Positions 10,431 through 20,280 of a DNA stretch of 64,000 bases are shown here, in pieces. This DNA is from Gnetum montanum (Eukaryota > Streptophyta > Gnetopsida > Gnetales > Gnetaceae). Position 1 is the stretch's first letter, and each line of letters opens with the position of its first letter. The position numbers and the translations under genes are program-made. Location of the stretch: positions 96,078-160,077 of the forward strand of contig MNCI01017521.1 in the NCBI GenBank assembly GCA_015680685.1, given 5' to 3'. The notes beneath the pieces were generated by a model. That model was not told where the DNA came from. It saw nothing but the letters and a program-made list of their open reading frames with translations, and did not search any database.

Positions 10431-12296
10431 ATGTCTCCTTCTTCTTATGAGAGTGCTTCACCAACTAGTTCCAACACCATGAATAATCAGAGGCGGGGTG
10501 CACATGATGATCTGCTAGTGCCCCAACATTTTCGCATGGTATACGCTCATCTTGATGACTATATACCAGGCTTTACCTTTATCCTCCACCAAGATGAACA
10601 ACTGCGATAGCGTGATTTAGAAGGTAATATAGTGCTACCTCTTGATCACTCAATTCCAACCATGCTTCTTCATCCTCTGACATGAATTGGTATGCAACAC
10701 TTACAATTAGAGTACGTTATGCATGAATAAGATTTGGGAGATTATCGATCCACAAAGGCACAACATCAGAGGGATTGACAATAGGAGAGACATTATGAAT
10801 CCATGATAGGGAAGTAGTCTCAAGATGTCCCATATGTCCTATGTGAAAATGAGGATGATGGACCTGTCTCAAAAGGTTTTCCACAAAATGACATTCCTCT
10901 CATTGACTTCATTCAAGGAGTTGTGTATCAAAATCTTCACTCAACTATTCATAACCCAAGTTCTGATACCAATGGATACAAAGGATCCAAAAAAGGAACA
11001 CGAACACATGACAATGATGGACATTTTGATCATAACCGCGACCAAGGCCACAACTACCAAAGAGAAGATGAAAAGCACTATCATGATGTCAGTCCTTCTT
11101 CCTCTTCACCTTCATCTTATTCTTCCCCCTCTCCTTCAGTATTTGAATGCAGTTGTAAAGAGAAAGACCATGAGGACAATAGTAAGTGAAATAGAAATCA
11201 TCGACAAAACAATAGAGAAAGGGGACAAGGGCATTCCAGAGAGACACATCACGAAAGAAGGGAGAGTAGGGAAAATCATAGGCATCATAGACGTCATAGA
11301 CAACTTGATCACAATGAACTCCTACTCACCACCCAAAGTATGTTAGATATGACACAGGCCATTAGGATCCCAACAAGGCACCAAAAATATAGTAGGATCA
11401 AAAGACTAGACATGAATAACATCCCACGATTTGAAGGGGGATACAATGTTAATCCTCAAAATCATTTACAAGCATTCCATAATACATGTACCTTCCAAAA
11501 TATAGAAAATGAGTGGCAAAGGCTAAAGTTGTTCTCATAGACATTGATCAAGGAAGTAGAAAGCTAGTACCAGTCCTTAGAACTAGAATCCATTCGTTGA
11601 TGGAGTACCATATTGGAGCTATTCAATGATAAGTACCAAATGTACTCTCGAGTGTCCAACCTATGTAAGAAAATCCAAGGATGGAAACAAGGAAGGAAAA
11701 AATCCTTGGATGCTACCATGGACCAATATTATTCATTATTACATCATTGCCCTGGCCATGGTTACTCGCAAAAGGAACAACTACGTCATCTCGTAGATGG
11801 GCTTAGGTACAAAACATTGTTGGAGCAAAAGGAAGGCTATTTGAGCTTAGAGCCCATCAAATACAAAGATTGTTGGAGCAAGTCACCAAGGAGGAAGGTG
11901 AGTTGAGGAAAAGAGAAAGTGTGAAGGAGTACAATAGGGATTCTTCCCTCCAAAAGAAGGAAGCTAGACTTTGCCAAGATGAAGAAGAATCACCACTTGA
12001 AGAGATGATGAATAGAAATACTTTGCCAATTCAAAAATTTGCATTAGAAATATCAGAAAATGTGGATTAAATGTGGAACTCTCTAGAAGAAAAATTTCAA
12101 ACTATCCTAAAAATAGTAGAGGAGTCTAGAGAACAAAGTAGTGACCAAGAGAAAAGGAAAAAGAAAGAAGCTGAGTATGCACATAACAAGAGTAAGGGTA
12201 AGGTTGCTATCATTAAAGAGGTTGTGGATTCAGACATAGACAAGGATGGAGGATGTGAGATTTGCCAATATGACCATCCTATGGGATGTTGCCTAG
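10431..12296 (+). pseudogene. gag of element 3, truncated at its zinc-knuckle region
   Basis: ATG at 10,431 opens a decayed frame (MSPSSYESASPTSSN...) with readable pieces NIPRFEGGYNVNPQNHLQAF, LELFNDKYQMYSRVSNL and MDQYYSLLHHCPGHGYS. These match the gag of element X (28,628-30,440) segment by segment, so the two belong to one family. Near the end is a Cys/His motif, CEICQYDHPMGC, in the position of the usual zinc knuckle. Shortly after, at TGTTGGCAC (12,297), the sequence becomes that of the TSO1-like repeat and no protease follows. Copy B is at 46,100-47,975. Frames change several times, so no protein is made. Confidence 0.7.
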
Positions 12297-13709
12297 TGTT
12301 GGCACATTTTGGTCATTTCATGGAACAGAGATATGGGACGATTGAGACCTTCAAAATATTTCAATATAACTATTTCAAATAGCAAGATGTAGGTTGAAAA
12401 GGTATTGATTCCTATCATTCATTTTCATTAGCTAAAAAGGATTGGATGAAAAGATGGAACGAAAAAAAAACAATAAATAAAATAACTTGCAAATCTTTGG
12501 AAAATGGTAAAGAACGAGCAGGAGCTATCCTTAGGGAAAAGGTGGTAGAAAATAGTGTTTTAGACTACTGATATTTGTTCAAAGCATCTACGCTTTGCCT
12601 TAAATAATTTGAAAATAATTTCAAAAGAATAATGCTTAAACTTACCAAATATTCATGTAAGTTATTATGCAGTGATGAAACATAGAAGTTTTCACTTATA
12701 CCTTGTACATTGACCAAGATTTGATTTGACTAACAAAAGCCAGTTATGTAGAAAAGTAATGCGAATATCGATGAAAACCAATTTGTCACTACGATAATAT
12801 TATAATTACTTTGCTTTACCTTTGGCTTGGAGCTATTCCTATCGCTACTGCCTCAATCAATTATCTACAACTCAACGACATCACTCTACCGTCGCCATTT
12901 TTATTCTGTTGTTGAAGTAGCATAGCACTTTCAGTTTAGTCGAAGCACAAAATGTAGAGCAGCTGTGAAAGCTACCGATGTGTTCTAGATTGAGGTCAGC
13001 ATTTATAAGCTAGCAACATCTACTACTACTACCACTTCTTCATCATATCAGACCACCATTGTGTTTTTTTTTAGGATCGTTCCCAGTTTTTTTTGCGAGT
13101 GAAAATGGATGATTCGCTTGAGCACACCATCATGGCCCTGGTGTAGGCTCAGTCGCCGATTATGTAGGATTCACCATTTTTTAATTACTTGAATAACCTT
13201 TCTCCCATAAATCTAGTCAAGTTAGCACATGTTGCTCAGACTCTCTCTGAGTTGAACTTCCCTCCTCCACCAGCAGTGTTCACATCACCTCAAGTTTCAT
13301 GTTCAAAAGAATCAAGCTTCATGAAAAGGTCTTTCCAACGGGATATAGAAGATAAAAAAATCAAGATGCCACGAATGGAGAGTGACAAAGTCCACAATTC
13401 AAACATGAGCATGTCAAGTTCCAATACAGTAAATCCCCTTGATCATGCTGGAAAAGAGATAGCTTTTGATTCTTCTCCTGGAGAGAAAACCATCTAAGAG
13501 GGTAAGGGAGTTGACACATTTTCTGGTTGTAGCCCCTTCCAATATTTGTCACATCCAGCAGAAGAACAAAACAATGGAGACACCACATCCAAAGAAATCT
13601 AAAATATGCATGTATTTGCTTTGGATTCTCCCTTGAAATGCTTGTTGGAATAGAGGATAGAGGTGGGTTAAATTGTGAATTTGACAACTGGAAGAAGAAC
13701 TATGGAAAT
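12297..13709 (+). repeat. 5' copy of TSO1-bearing long direct repeat (LTR-like)
   Basis: It starts TGTTGGCACATTTTGG and matches 22,540-23,909 throughout, about 6 percent diverged by hand count over 108 bases. It contains noncoding sequence resembling a promoter/5' leader, a short TAC/TCA-rich microsatellite (near 13,020), and the TSO1-like N-terminal coding piece. Homology stops at ATGGAAAT, exactly before the kinase-like fragment. Copy B is at 47,976-49,396. Confidence 0.85.
13105..13700 (+). pseudogene. TSO1/tesmin-like CXC (CPP family) protein, N-terminal fragment
   Basis: ATG at 13,105 opens a frame containing DSPFFNYLNNLSPINLVK, then FPPPPAVFTSPQVS and KESSFMKR. This follows the conserved N-terminal block of plant TSO1-like CXC proteins as I know it (DSPVF-N-Y-I-N-x-LSPI-KxVKS ... 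PPSVFTSP ... ESRF). These proteins are nuclear DNA-binding regulators of cell division and reproductive development, binding through Cys-rich CXC repeats, which are absent here. Two TAG stops occupy Gln positions near the start, one more stop lies at 13,495, and a frameshift lies near 13,640 before a segment reading DRGGLNCEFDNWKKNYGN. Pseudogene; assignment from pattern memory. Confidence 0.65.
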
Positions 13710-13865
13710 CGGTTCTCTTACAGAGACATCAACGAAGCCACTGGAGGATTCAACATCAACAAGTTGCTGGGTTCCAGCATCCTAGCCTCCATATATTGTG
13801 GCACTCTCAGAGATGGCACATGGTGGAAGCAACTAAATACCATATGGCAACATTACCAGACGTAG
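13710..13865 (+). pseudogene. Receptor-kinase-like N-lobe fragment
   Basis: The frame reads RFSYRDINEATGGFNINKLL followed by GS...ASIY.GTLRDGT. This matches the start of the kinase domain of plant LRR receptor-like kinases: F-S-Y-x-D/E-I-x-x-AT-GF, then the glycine-rich loop and the G-x-L-x-DGT strand. The glycine loop is degraded, and the VAVK lysine is missing because unrelated sequence (WWKQLNT...) follows GT. It begins exactly where homology between the two TSO1-bearing repeats stops, so it looks like a separate insertion or exon. Copy B: 49,397-49,510. Confidence 0.6.
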
Positions 13866-13973
13866 TGGCAAGGCCTTGTTTTGTCGTGGCAGTTGATATA
13901 CAGTTCTGGCTGAGATCGGCATAGGGCTAAATAATTTGAAATTGTTTGCAGAAATCAAGCTGTTTCAGGCCTG

Positions 13974-14351
13974 ATGCCTTCACATTCAGAGGTGTTTTTA
14001 AAATGTGCGCAGGAATTGAAGATCAATCGTTCATTACCAATTGGTTATCAAGGAAGGGAGAATCGGTTACTAGGAGATGATGTAAAGGATATGTTGCCGA
14101 TTGAAGCACCTCTGGTAACGGCGCTAGGTAACCACCACCGTATTCGAATTTCTTTTTCCAGTAAACGTCACTTTTCCAAGGTAGCCAGAAGCAAATTTTA
14201 CCTTGATATAAAGCCAACATCAAGTGCAAATGCGTATGATTTAATTATACAGCATCAGAAATTTGCAAGGATCGACTTTATTGATTTTAAACACCATGCA
14301 GCCGCCTCCACCAACATCTACACTAAGGTGGATGCTGAATTAATTTTTTAG
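13974..14351 (+). pseudogene. Unrecognised 125-aa frame after the kinase-like fragment
   Basis: An open frame starts MPSHSEVFLKCAQELKINRS and contains LPIGYQ, LLGDDVKDMLPIEAPLV and YDLIIQHQKFARIDF. I do not recognise a family. In copy B the same sequence is open only from 49,778 to 50,038, because a stop precedes it. It may be more of the TSO1-like gene, another captured exon, or chance. There is no sign of selection that I can judge. Confidence 0.35.
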
Positions 14352-15783
14352 TACCGCCTGTTCATGAGAATTACTAGGGGTTAATGATATTTAATAATTA
14401 AAATCCTAAATAAAAATAAAATAAAAATTGTAAAGAGCTCTTATAGTATGCAGATCTTGGATTTATTTTTTAAAAAAATTATTATATAGGTTGTTGCTTA
14501 TAAAAGGAATATTTGTAATATTTGAAAAGACACATTCCAATGTTAGCATGATTTTCTCCTAACTTCATGCATTGGGCAAGTTATAACTTCCTTACTTGGG
14601 AGAGAAGTTACCCAAGATATTTTGGAATATCTAACTACCTATGAGACCCTATAAAAACGTTTCAGGGGTTAGAAGAAAAAAATATCACACACTAGGTCTT
14701 GGGGAGTCTTGGAGGAACATTGAAAAGAAGACATTGTGAAAGATTTCTTGTAAGATGACTTGCTAAAGACAACATTTCAGCCTCTTTGTCATAATTCTGT
14801 GAGTTATGTTTATTTTTTATTTTGTTTAAATTGTTTAGCTAGTGGTTTAGATAGTATCATGTTTGGCAAGTAATTTTGGGATTTTTAGATTGCTCTTATT
14901 GTTCTTGGTGCATGATAGAAAATTTCTATTAAAATTTTGCCAAAGAAGAGCTTGTGTTTGAAAATATTAAGAGCATTTTAGTAGTGAATTTTATTATTAT
15001 GCAATGTATAAGAACTGCTATTGAGATTGTTGTAAGAGAGCCTCTGCATGTAGTCAAGTCGTTAAATGATTCAATAGTCAAAAGGGTTCTGAAAATCTTT
15101 GGTATTTTGATAGGACTAGAATAACTTCTCTTATCTTTAAAGTGAATCTCTATTGTATTTCAATCAAAAATTGTCAAGTATTTTGAAGGTTTTGTTGAAT
15201 GAAATTGCTAACATCCGTTATCTAGCCAAAATAGAGTCTTGTGCATGATAGTTTATGGAACAATTTTTTGGATAGTATAGTGGGAATGTCTTGAAGAAAT
15301 TGCTTATTTGAGCCTTGGAAGTTTGAACAATTCGTAGTTATTGAATTTGGGATAGCTTTATTGTGCAGTGTTTACTCGTATCATTTTACCTTGTTTAAAA
15401 ATTTTAGATCTTTACACAAATCTGCTTTTTTGTTCTCTTGTTTCTATTTCCATTGAATCTCACTCTATTTCTAGTTTTCTTATGGAAATATCTCTTTCTC
15501 TGGGGAAAATTAGAAGTAGATTTGTAGAGTTGTACTCAAATGTTTTTGCAAAACTTTATTTGTTACAAGTAGGTATTATAAGAACCACATAAACTAGGCA
15601 ATTGAACAAAATAGGAACTCTCAACAACTCACAGTACTTTACAAAGTTGGTTGAATCTCTTTAAGATAAGTCATTTATAGTTTAACACACAACCCAATCA
15701 TTCCATTTTTCACAACATCACATCGCAATAGCACACACACATACTCACATTAACTACTGAGTGTATTTGGAAGTATCTAGGCC
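14352..15783 (+). other. Noncoding leader/LTR-like stretch of element 4 with TATA box
   Basis: No coding signature is present. A good TATA-like box (ctataaaaac) lies at 14,649-14,658, preceded by short repeats of ttacttgggagagaagttaccc type. This is consistent with the U3/R boundary of an LTR, with R-U5 and leader continuing to the gag start. Copy B has the same box at 50,327-50,336. I found no second copy of this stretch at the 3' side, so its LTR status is inference. Confidence 0.45.
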
Positions 15784-15966
15784 TTGTTGTTGCCAGAGAC
15801 CAGCAAGCACCTAAATCCTATTCGAGGACACTCGTTGGTTGTCACGTCCCAAACAGTCGCCAATAGTTCTTTTGGTGCTAGAAGGAGGGCTGAAAATTTA
15901 GCCTCTAAGTTCATAAGCCTTATAATTTTAGCACATAAACCATTCTTTCTTACTATAAAGGCTTAA
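15784..15966 (+). other. Short upstream frame in element 4 leader
   Basis: A 60-codon frame (MLLPETSKHLNPIRGHSLVV...) is open in both copies (B 51,462-51,644) and ends 25 bases before the gag ATG at 15,991. It contains tggtgctagaaggagggc, which resembles a sequence I associate with the primer-binding/leader region of some Tat-type elements. It may be leader RNA rather than protein. Confidence 0.3.
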
Positions 15967-15990
15967 GAAATTAAATACTATTTTCAATTC

Positions 15991-17545
15991 ATGACCAAGA
16001 ATATTGATAGTTTGGAAAATTTAAAAGTTTCAAAAGATATTCTTGATTCAAAGACTGATTCTTCATCAAAATAAGAACAAAAGAAATTTTTTGAATTAGG
16101 AACAAGTAGTGGAGTGAAAACNCAAGTTCAACTATCCAAAGGAATAGGATGGAAAATCCTTGGCAAAGAGTTATATCATTAGGATTTCAAAATTATAATG
16201 ATATTCCTAAGGTAGTTTACAAATATTTTCCTAAGCCTTTTATTTCTGGAAAAGCTTATTTAGATGAATAAGATATTCACATGTTTGAGTTAGCTTTAGC
16301 TCATGCAAATATTCAACATCAAGATCAATCTTGTAGGTTGTTTGTATCAAATTTAAAGGATATCACTCAAATTTGGTATTTGAACTTACCAAGTAATAGT
16401 ATTACAAGTTGTGATGACATGAAGAATCTCTTCTTGGCCCATTTTGGTAATCAATTAGATTGACAACAACTATACTGTGGGTTGATACAAGCAAAGCAAG
16501 GAGTTAAAGAGTCAATTAGAGATTTTAACATCAAGTTTCAATAAATTTCTAGACTCTTTCAAAGACAATATAGGCCATCAGAAGAAATGATTAAAGAAAC
16601 TTATCTTAAGGCTATCAACCCCAACATTTCAATTTGGTTAAGTAGAAATCCAAACTTAACTACACTAAATGACTACTTTGATGAAGGTATATAGTTAGAA
16701 AAATAGTTGAACTTGAATCCTAAAGAAAATATTGTAATTTAAAAAATAGAAAGAGTTATGATTCCTATGCAAGATTTTGTTCAATTTAAAGCTTTACCAG
16801 GTCCTTCTCATCTTAAGATAGAGCAAGAACATGAAAGAGTAGAATATGCAAAAGGAAAATTAATGAGAGATATGTCTAACAAAATAGTAAAGCTTGAAAA
16901 AGCGTTGGCAAGAGTTAATATCAAAGAAGAAAGGAAAAATAGAAAGCATAAACATCAAGACACTAAGTTAGCAGAAGATGAGGATGAAAGTGACCTTATT
17001 ATGTCCAACTTTCTTGATATTGAATTTGATACTGAGTTATCTAGTGTTCATTATGCAAGTAAATCTTCTAGCAATGGATCTAGCGATACTTCTTCTCTAT
17101 CAAGTTCTAAAGAAGATATGTCTTTAGATGAAGAATGCAATAACAATGAGGAAAATGGATATAATCTTTGATCTAAAGAAAGACTAACTACTTCTAGATC
17201 CACAAATGTTATTACTAATCCATCTACTAAGAGAAAATATTTTGAGCCAAATAGAAGAGATAAGAATAAAGGTAAAGAAAATCAAGTAAAGAAAAGCACT
17301 CCAAATCAGTATTTTAATAAATTGATAAAGAAACCAAGCTTTATTGGTGATGGAGAGTATGATCTGATTGAAGACCTCAAACATGTCAAGGCCAATATTA
17401 GCTTTTATCAGTTGCTTCAAATAGGAGATCAACAAAGAAAGGCTTTAGGATTCATTAAAGGTAAAAGGAGAGTTAGAGAATCAGAGTTAAGTTATGTGTC
17501 TAATGATAATGAGAAATTAAAGACCTCGCATGATAAGGAAGCTCC
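15991..17545 (+). pseudogene. Gag of element 4 (copy A)
   Basis: ATG at 15,991 (MTKNIDSLENLK). The capsid-like part runs from about 16,149: VISLGFQNYNDIPKVVYKYF, MFELALAHANIQHQDQSCRL, then LKDITQIWYLNLPSNSI and LFLAHFGNQLD. It matches the Retrotrans_gag layout (W-Y-x-x-LP ... F-x-x-x-F). From 16,758 a 137-codon frame is Lys/Glu-rich and probably coiled coil, then acidic and Ser-rich. The usual pre-protease helix region follows (GEYDLIEDLKHVKANISFYQ). No CCHC zinc knuckle is visible. Stops are mostly at Gln positions. An N at 16,122 marks an assembly break and deletion relative to copy B. Confidence 0.75.
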
Positions 17546-17950
17546 TCCTTTTCTTTTGACAATGAAATTAAAGGATAAATACTTACACAATTTTTTGATT
17601 GATTCTGGAGCTACGTCTATTATAATGCCATTGTCTATATGTAAGGAAATTGGTTTGATTCCTAAAAAAATCAAATAAAAAGATTGTTCAAGTGGATAAA
17701 AGTAGAGTGAAGATTGTGGGTCAATTACCAAATTTTCTATTAGAAATTGCTTTCGAACCCCGCATCAGAAGTAGAGTAACTATTCAAGTGGCAGATATAC
17801 CAGATTCACATAGTCTCTTATTAAGTAGAAGTTGGAGCAAGAATTTCTCAGGTTACATATCAACAGATTATTCTCACATGTGGCTACCTTAGAAAGGAGA
17901 ACCAAATCAAATATACATCTATAGTGAACCTTTGATGATTTATAAAATTA
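17546..17950 (+). pseudogene. Aspartic protease of element 4 (copy A)
   Basis: The frame reads LHNFLIDSGATSIIMPLSIC, with the retropepsin active site DSGA. After a one-base frameshift near 17,678 come LLLSRSWSKNFSGYIS and WLP-KGEPNQIYIY, the flap-distal and C-terminal region typical of Tat-type proteases. Catalytic Asp is intact. A TAG at 17,889 corresponds to TGG in copy B. It is immediately upstream of the RNase H domain, with a short linker. Confidence 0.8.
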
Positions 17951-18060
17951 CTTCAAATAGAAAAAGTAAAATGGCTGAAAAAAGAGATGTTGAAAACAAA
18001 ATTTGTACACTCCAAGAAAATTATAGTTTTGAAAAAGAACAATCAAAGAATGAGGATAAA

Positions 18061-18432
18061 TGGGAGTTATAATTTGATGGTTCATGTAATTCAAAAGGTG
18101 CAGGAGTTGGTATAGTTATATTTAGAAATGATTTACCTGAAATTCTTAAAGCAATTCATCTATCTTCCCTTTGTACTAACAACAAAGCTAAGTATGAAGC
18201 TTTATATATTGGTATAAAAATAGCTCTAGACAAAAACATCAAAGTAATCACTATAAAAGGAGACTCAAGATTAGTTTGTGAACAAGTAAAGGATAACTGT
18301 GTAGTAAAGAGCTCATTCTTAAGACCTTATAAGCAATTTTTTTGTAATATGTTAGATCAGTTTGAACATTGTTGAATAGAGCATATAAATAGAGTAGAGA
18401 ATCTTATAGCAGATGATTTGGCAAAGGCAACT
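18061..18432 (+). pseudogene. Archaeal-type RNase H domain located upstream of RT (copy A)
   Basis: The frame starts WEL.FDGSCNSKGAGVGIVI, continues with TNNKAKYEALYIGIKIAL, ITIKGDSRLVCEQVKDN and KSSFLRPYKQ, and ends with IEHINRVENLIADDLAKATS. This is the classic plant aRNH signature (FDGS / NN-AEYEAL / GDS-L / N-AD-LA). Catalytic residues: FDG Asp present; AEYEA Glu changed to Lys here but Glu in copy B; GDS Asp and AD Asp present. A TAA replaces TAC (Tyr) in YFDG. The domain lies between protease and RT, not after the RT. Confidence 0.85.
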
Positions 18433-18799
18433 TCAACATTCGATATGCAAATAATAGAAAGTTACAAAGATGTAATGGTTGAAGAAGAATATCAACCATC
18501 AGTACCAGATAATATAAGACATTTACAAGTATTTGAAGATGATAATCAAGTACTAAGATTTATGAAAAACAAACAAGAATTTGAGGGTCAAGTAATACCC
18601 GAAACGTCATCAAACTCCAAAGCTAATTTCATTCTGAAAATAATGATTGACTTAGAACATGAGTTCAAGAAATATTTACTTACTAGAAAGGATATACAGA
18701 ACCTAGATAGTCAAGCTTTCGATGTAGTGAACTTTGGATCAAACAGAATGCCAAAGATGTTGAATGTTACAAAGCGAAGAGATTCAAGTTTCAAGCAAA

Positions 18800-19812
18800 G
18801 CTTGTTAACATGTCTAAGAAATAATTTGGACAATTTTTCTTGGTCTTATGATGATCTTAAAGATTTTAGACTAGATGTGATGACACATAAAATTCCTTTA
18901 ATAGAAGGTTGTAAAATAGTCAAGCAAAAATAAAAGAAATTTAATCCATCATTTGAACCATCTATGGAAGTCAGAATCAAGAAGTTGTTGTAAGCACGAA
19001 TCATATATTCAGTACAATATTAAACATGGCTTGCTAACCTTATTCCAGTGAGAAAGAAAAATGGTGATATAAGGCTTTGTGTAGACTTTAGAAATCTGAA
19101 TGATGCCTCAAAAAAGCATAAGTACCCACTTCCAAGAATTGATGAGATGCTGATTAAAGTTTCAGGTTGTCAGGTATATTCTTTGTTAGATGGTTTCTCA
19201 GGTTATAATCAAATTGTGGTAGATAATAATGATAGATACAAAATAGCATTTATCACAAAATGGGGAGCTTTCGCTTACCAAAGAATGCCATTTGGATTGT
19301 CAAACGCTGGAGCTACTTTCCAAAGAGCAATGAATTTAGCATTTAAGGATTTATTAGGCATATTCGTGGTGGTTTATTTGGATGATATTATAATATTCTC
19401 AAAAAAAAAAGAAAATCATATTAATCATCTCTAGAAAGTTTTTGACAGATACCGTGAATTTGGTATTTGATTGAATCCTAAGAAGTGTATCTTTGGGGTT
19501 AAATCTGAAAGCCTATTAGGCCATGTGATATGTCAAGAAAGAATTGCCATAGACAATTCCCAAATCCAAGAAGTACAGAATATTGAGCATCCCACAAGTA
19601 AGAAATCTCTTAGATCTTTCTTTGGGAAGATAAACTTTGTGAAAAAGTTCATCCCCGGGTTTACTAAAATTACCAAGCCTTTGATGCATATGCTAAAAAA
19701 GAATGTCCAAGTAGAGAAAACACCAGAATTAGAGAGAGCTTTATTACAAATTAAAAGTGCTATACAAGAGGCTCCATATTTGGTGAAGCCTAGGCTTAAA
19801 GAAGATTTTTGA
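18800..19812 (+). pseudogene. Reverse transcriptase of element 4 (copy A)
   Basis: The connector LDNFSWSYDDLKDFRLDVMT precedes the RT. Palm motifs are clear: RKKNGDIRLCVDFRNLN, YPLPRIDEML, SLLDGFSGYNQI (first catalytic Asp), RMPFGLSNAGATFQRAM, and the active-site VVYLDDIIIFSK at about 19,371. The thumb follows as LNPKKCIFGVKSE, LLGHVI, then the SLRSFFGKINFVKKFIPGF motif. All three catalytic Asp are present. Stops near 18,931 (TAA; CAA in copy B), 19,432 and 19,811 (TGA; TGG in copy B) inactivate it. Confidence 0.9.
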
Positions 19813-20277
19813 TTGTATTCTTTTGCTTCGAATGATTCTATCATTGTCGTTTTAACACAAAAAGATGATGAAGGTCAAGTTGAACTAATTGGATTTTTCG
19901 AGTATCAATTGAAAGGTTCAGAATTAAATTATTTAGACTTAGAGAAACAAACATTTGCAGTCATCAAAGCATTTCAACATTTTAAATATTATTTGGAAAA
20001 TTCATTAGTCCACATTATGCTAATTGAACTTGTAGTTAAGCGATTCCTAACCCAAAATGAGATTGGATTAAAAAAAGGAAAATGGCTTATAAAGTTGAAA
20101 AATTTTAGATTTTCATTGAAAATATGCAAAACAATTAAGGGAATGGGATTATCCAAGTTAATGACTAGAGAAAGTGAAGTATGTACACTTGACACCCATG
20201 AATTGAATTGGTATGATGAAATTCTTGAATTTCTTAATACAAGGAAAATCTCAAATAATTTATTCAAAAGAGCATGA
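19813..20277 (+). pseudogene. Second (gypsy-type) RNase H of element 4 (copy A)
   Basis: It follows the RT directly: FASNDSIIVVLTQKDDEGQV, FFEYQLKGSELNYLDLEKQT (the S-x-x-E-x-NY-x-x-x-E-K motif), FAVIKAFQHFKYYL and then HIMLIELVVKRFL. The first catalytic Asp position reads ASND. This is the ancestral RT-linked RNase H, so element 4 has two RNase H domains flanking the RT. The later part (FRFSLKICKTIKGMGLSKLM ...) is the tether to the integrase. Copy B: 55,540-56,039. Confidence 0.8.
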
Positions 20278-20280
20278 AGA

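Noticed and set aside
10825-11346. 173-codon frame overlapping element 3 gag (and its copy-B equivalent at 46,512-47,015)
   Set aside because: Composition (Met/Ile/Leu/Thr with many MTMM-like runs) is that of a shifted frame of the His/Asp-rich gag; the gag-like pieces are in other frames.
13710-13865. Functional receptor kinase gene
   Set aside because: Only the first ~35 residues of the kinase domain are present; the glycine loop is degraded, and there is no catalytic lysine, HRD or DFG.
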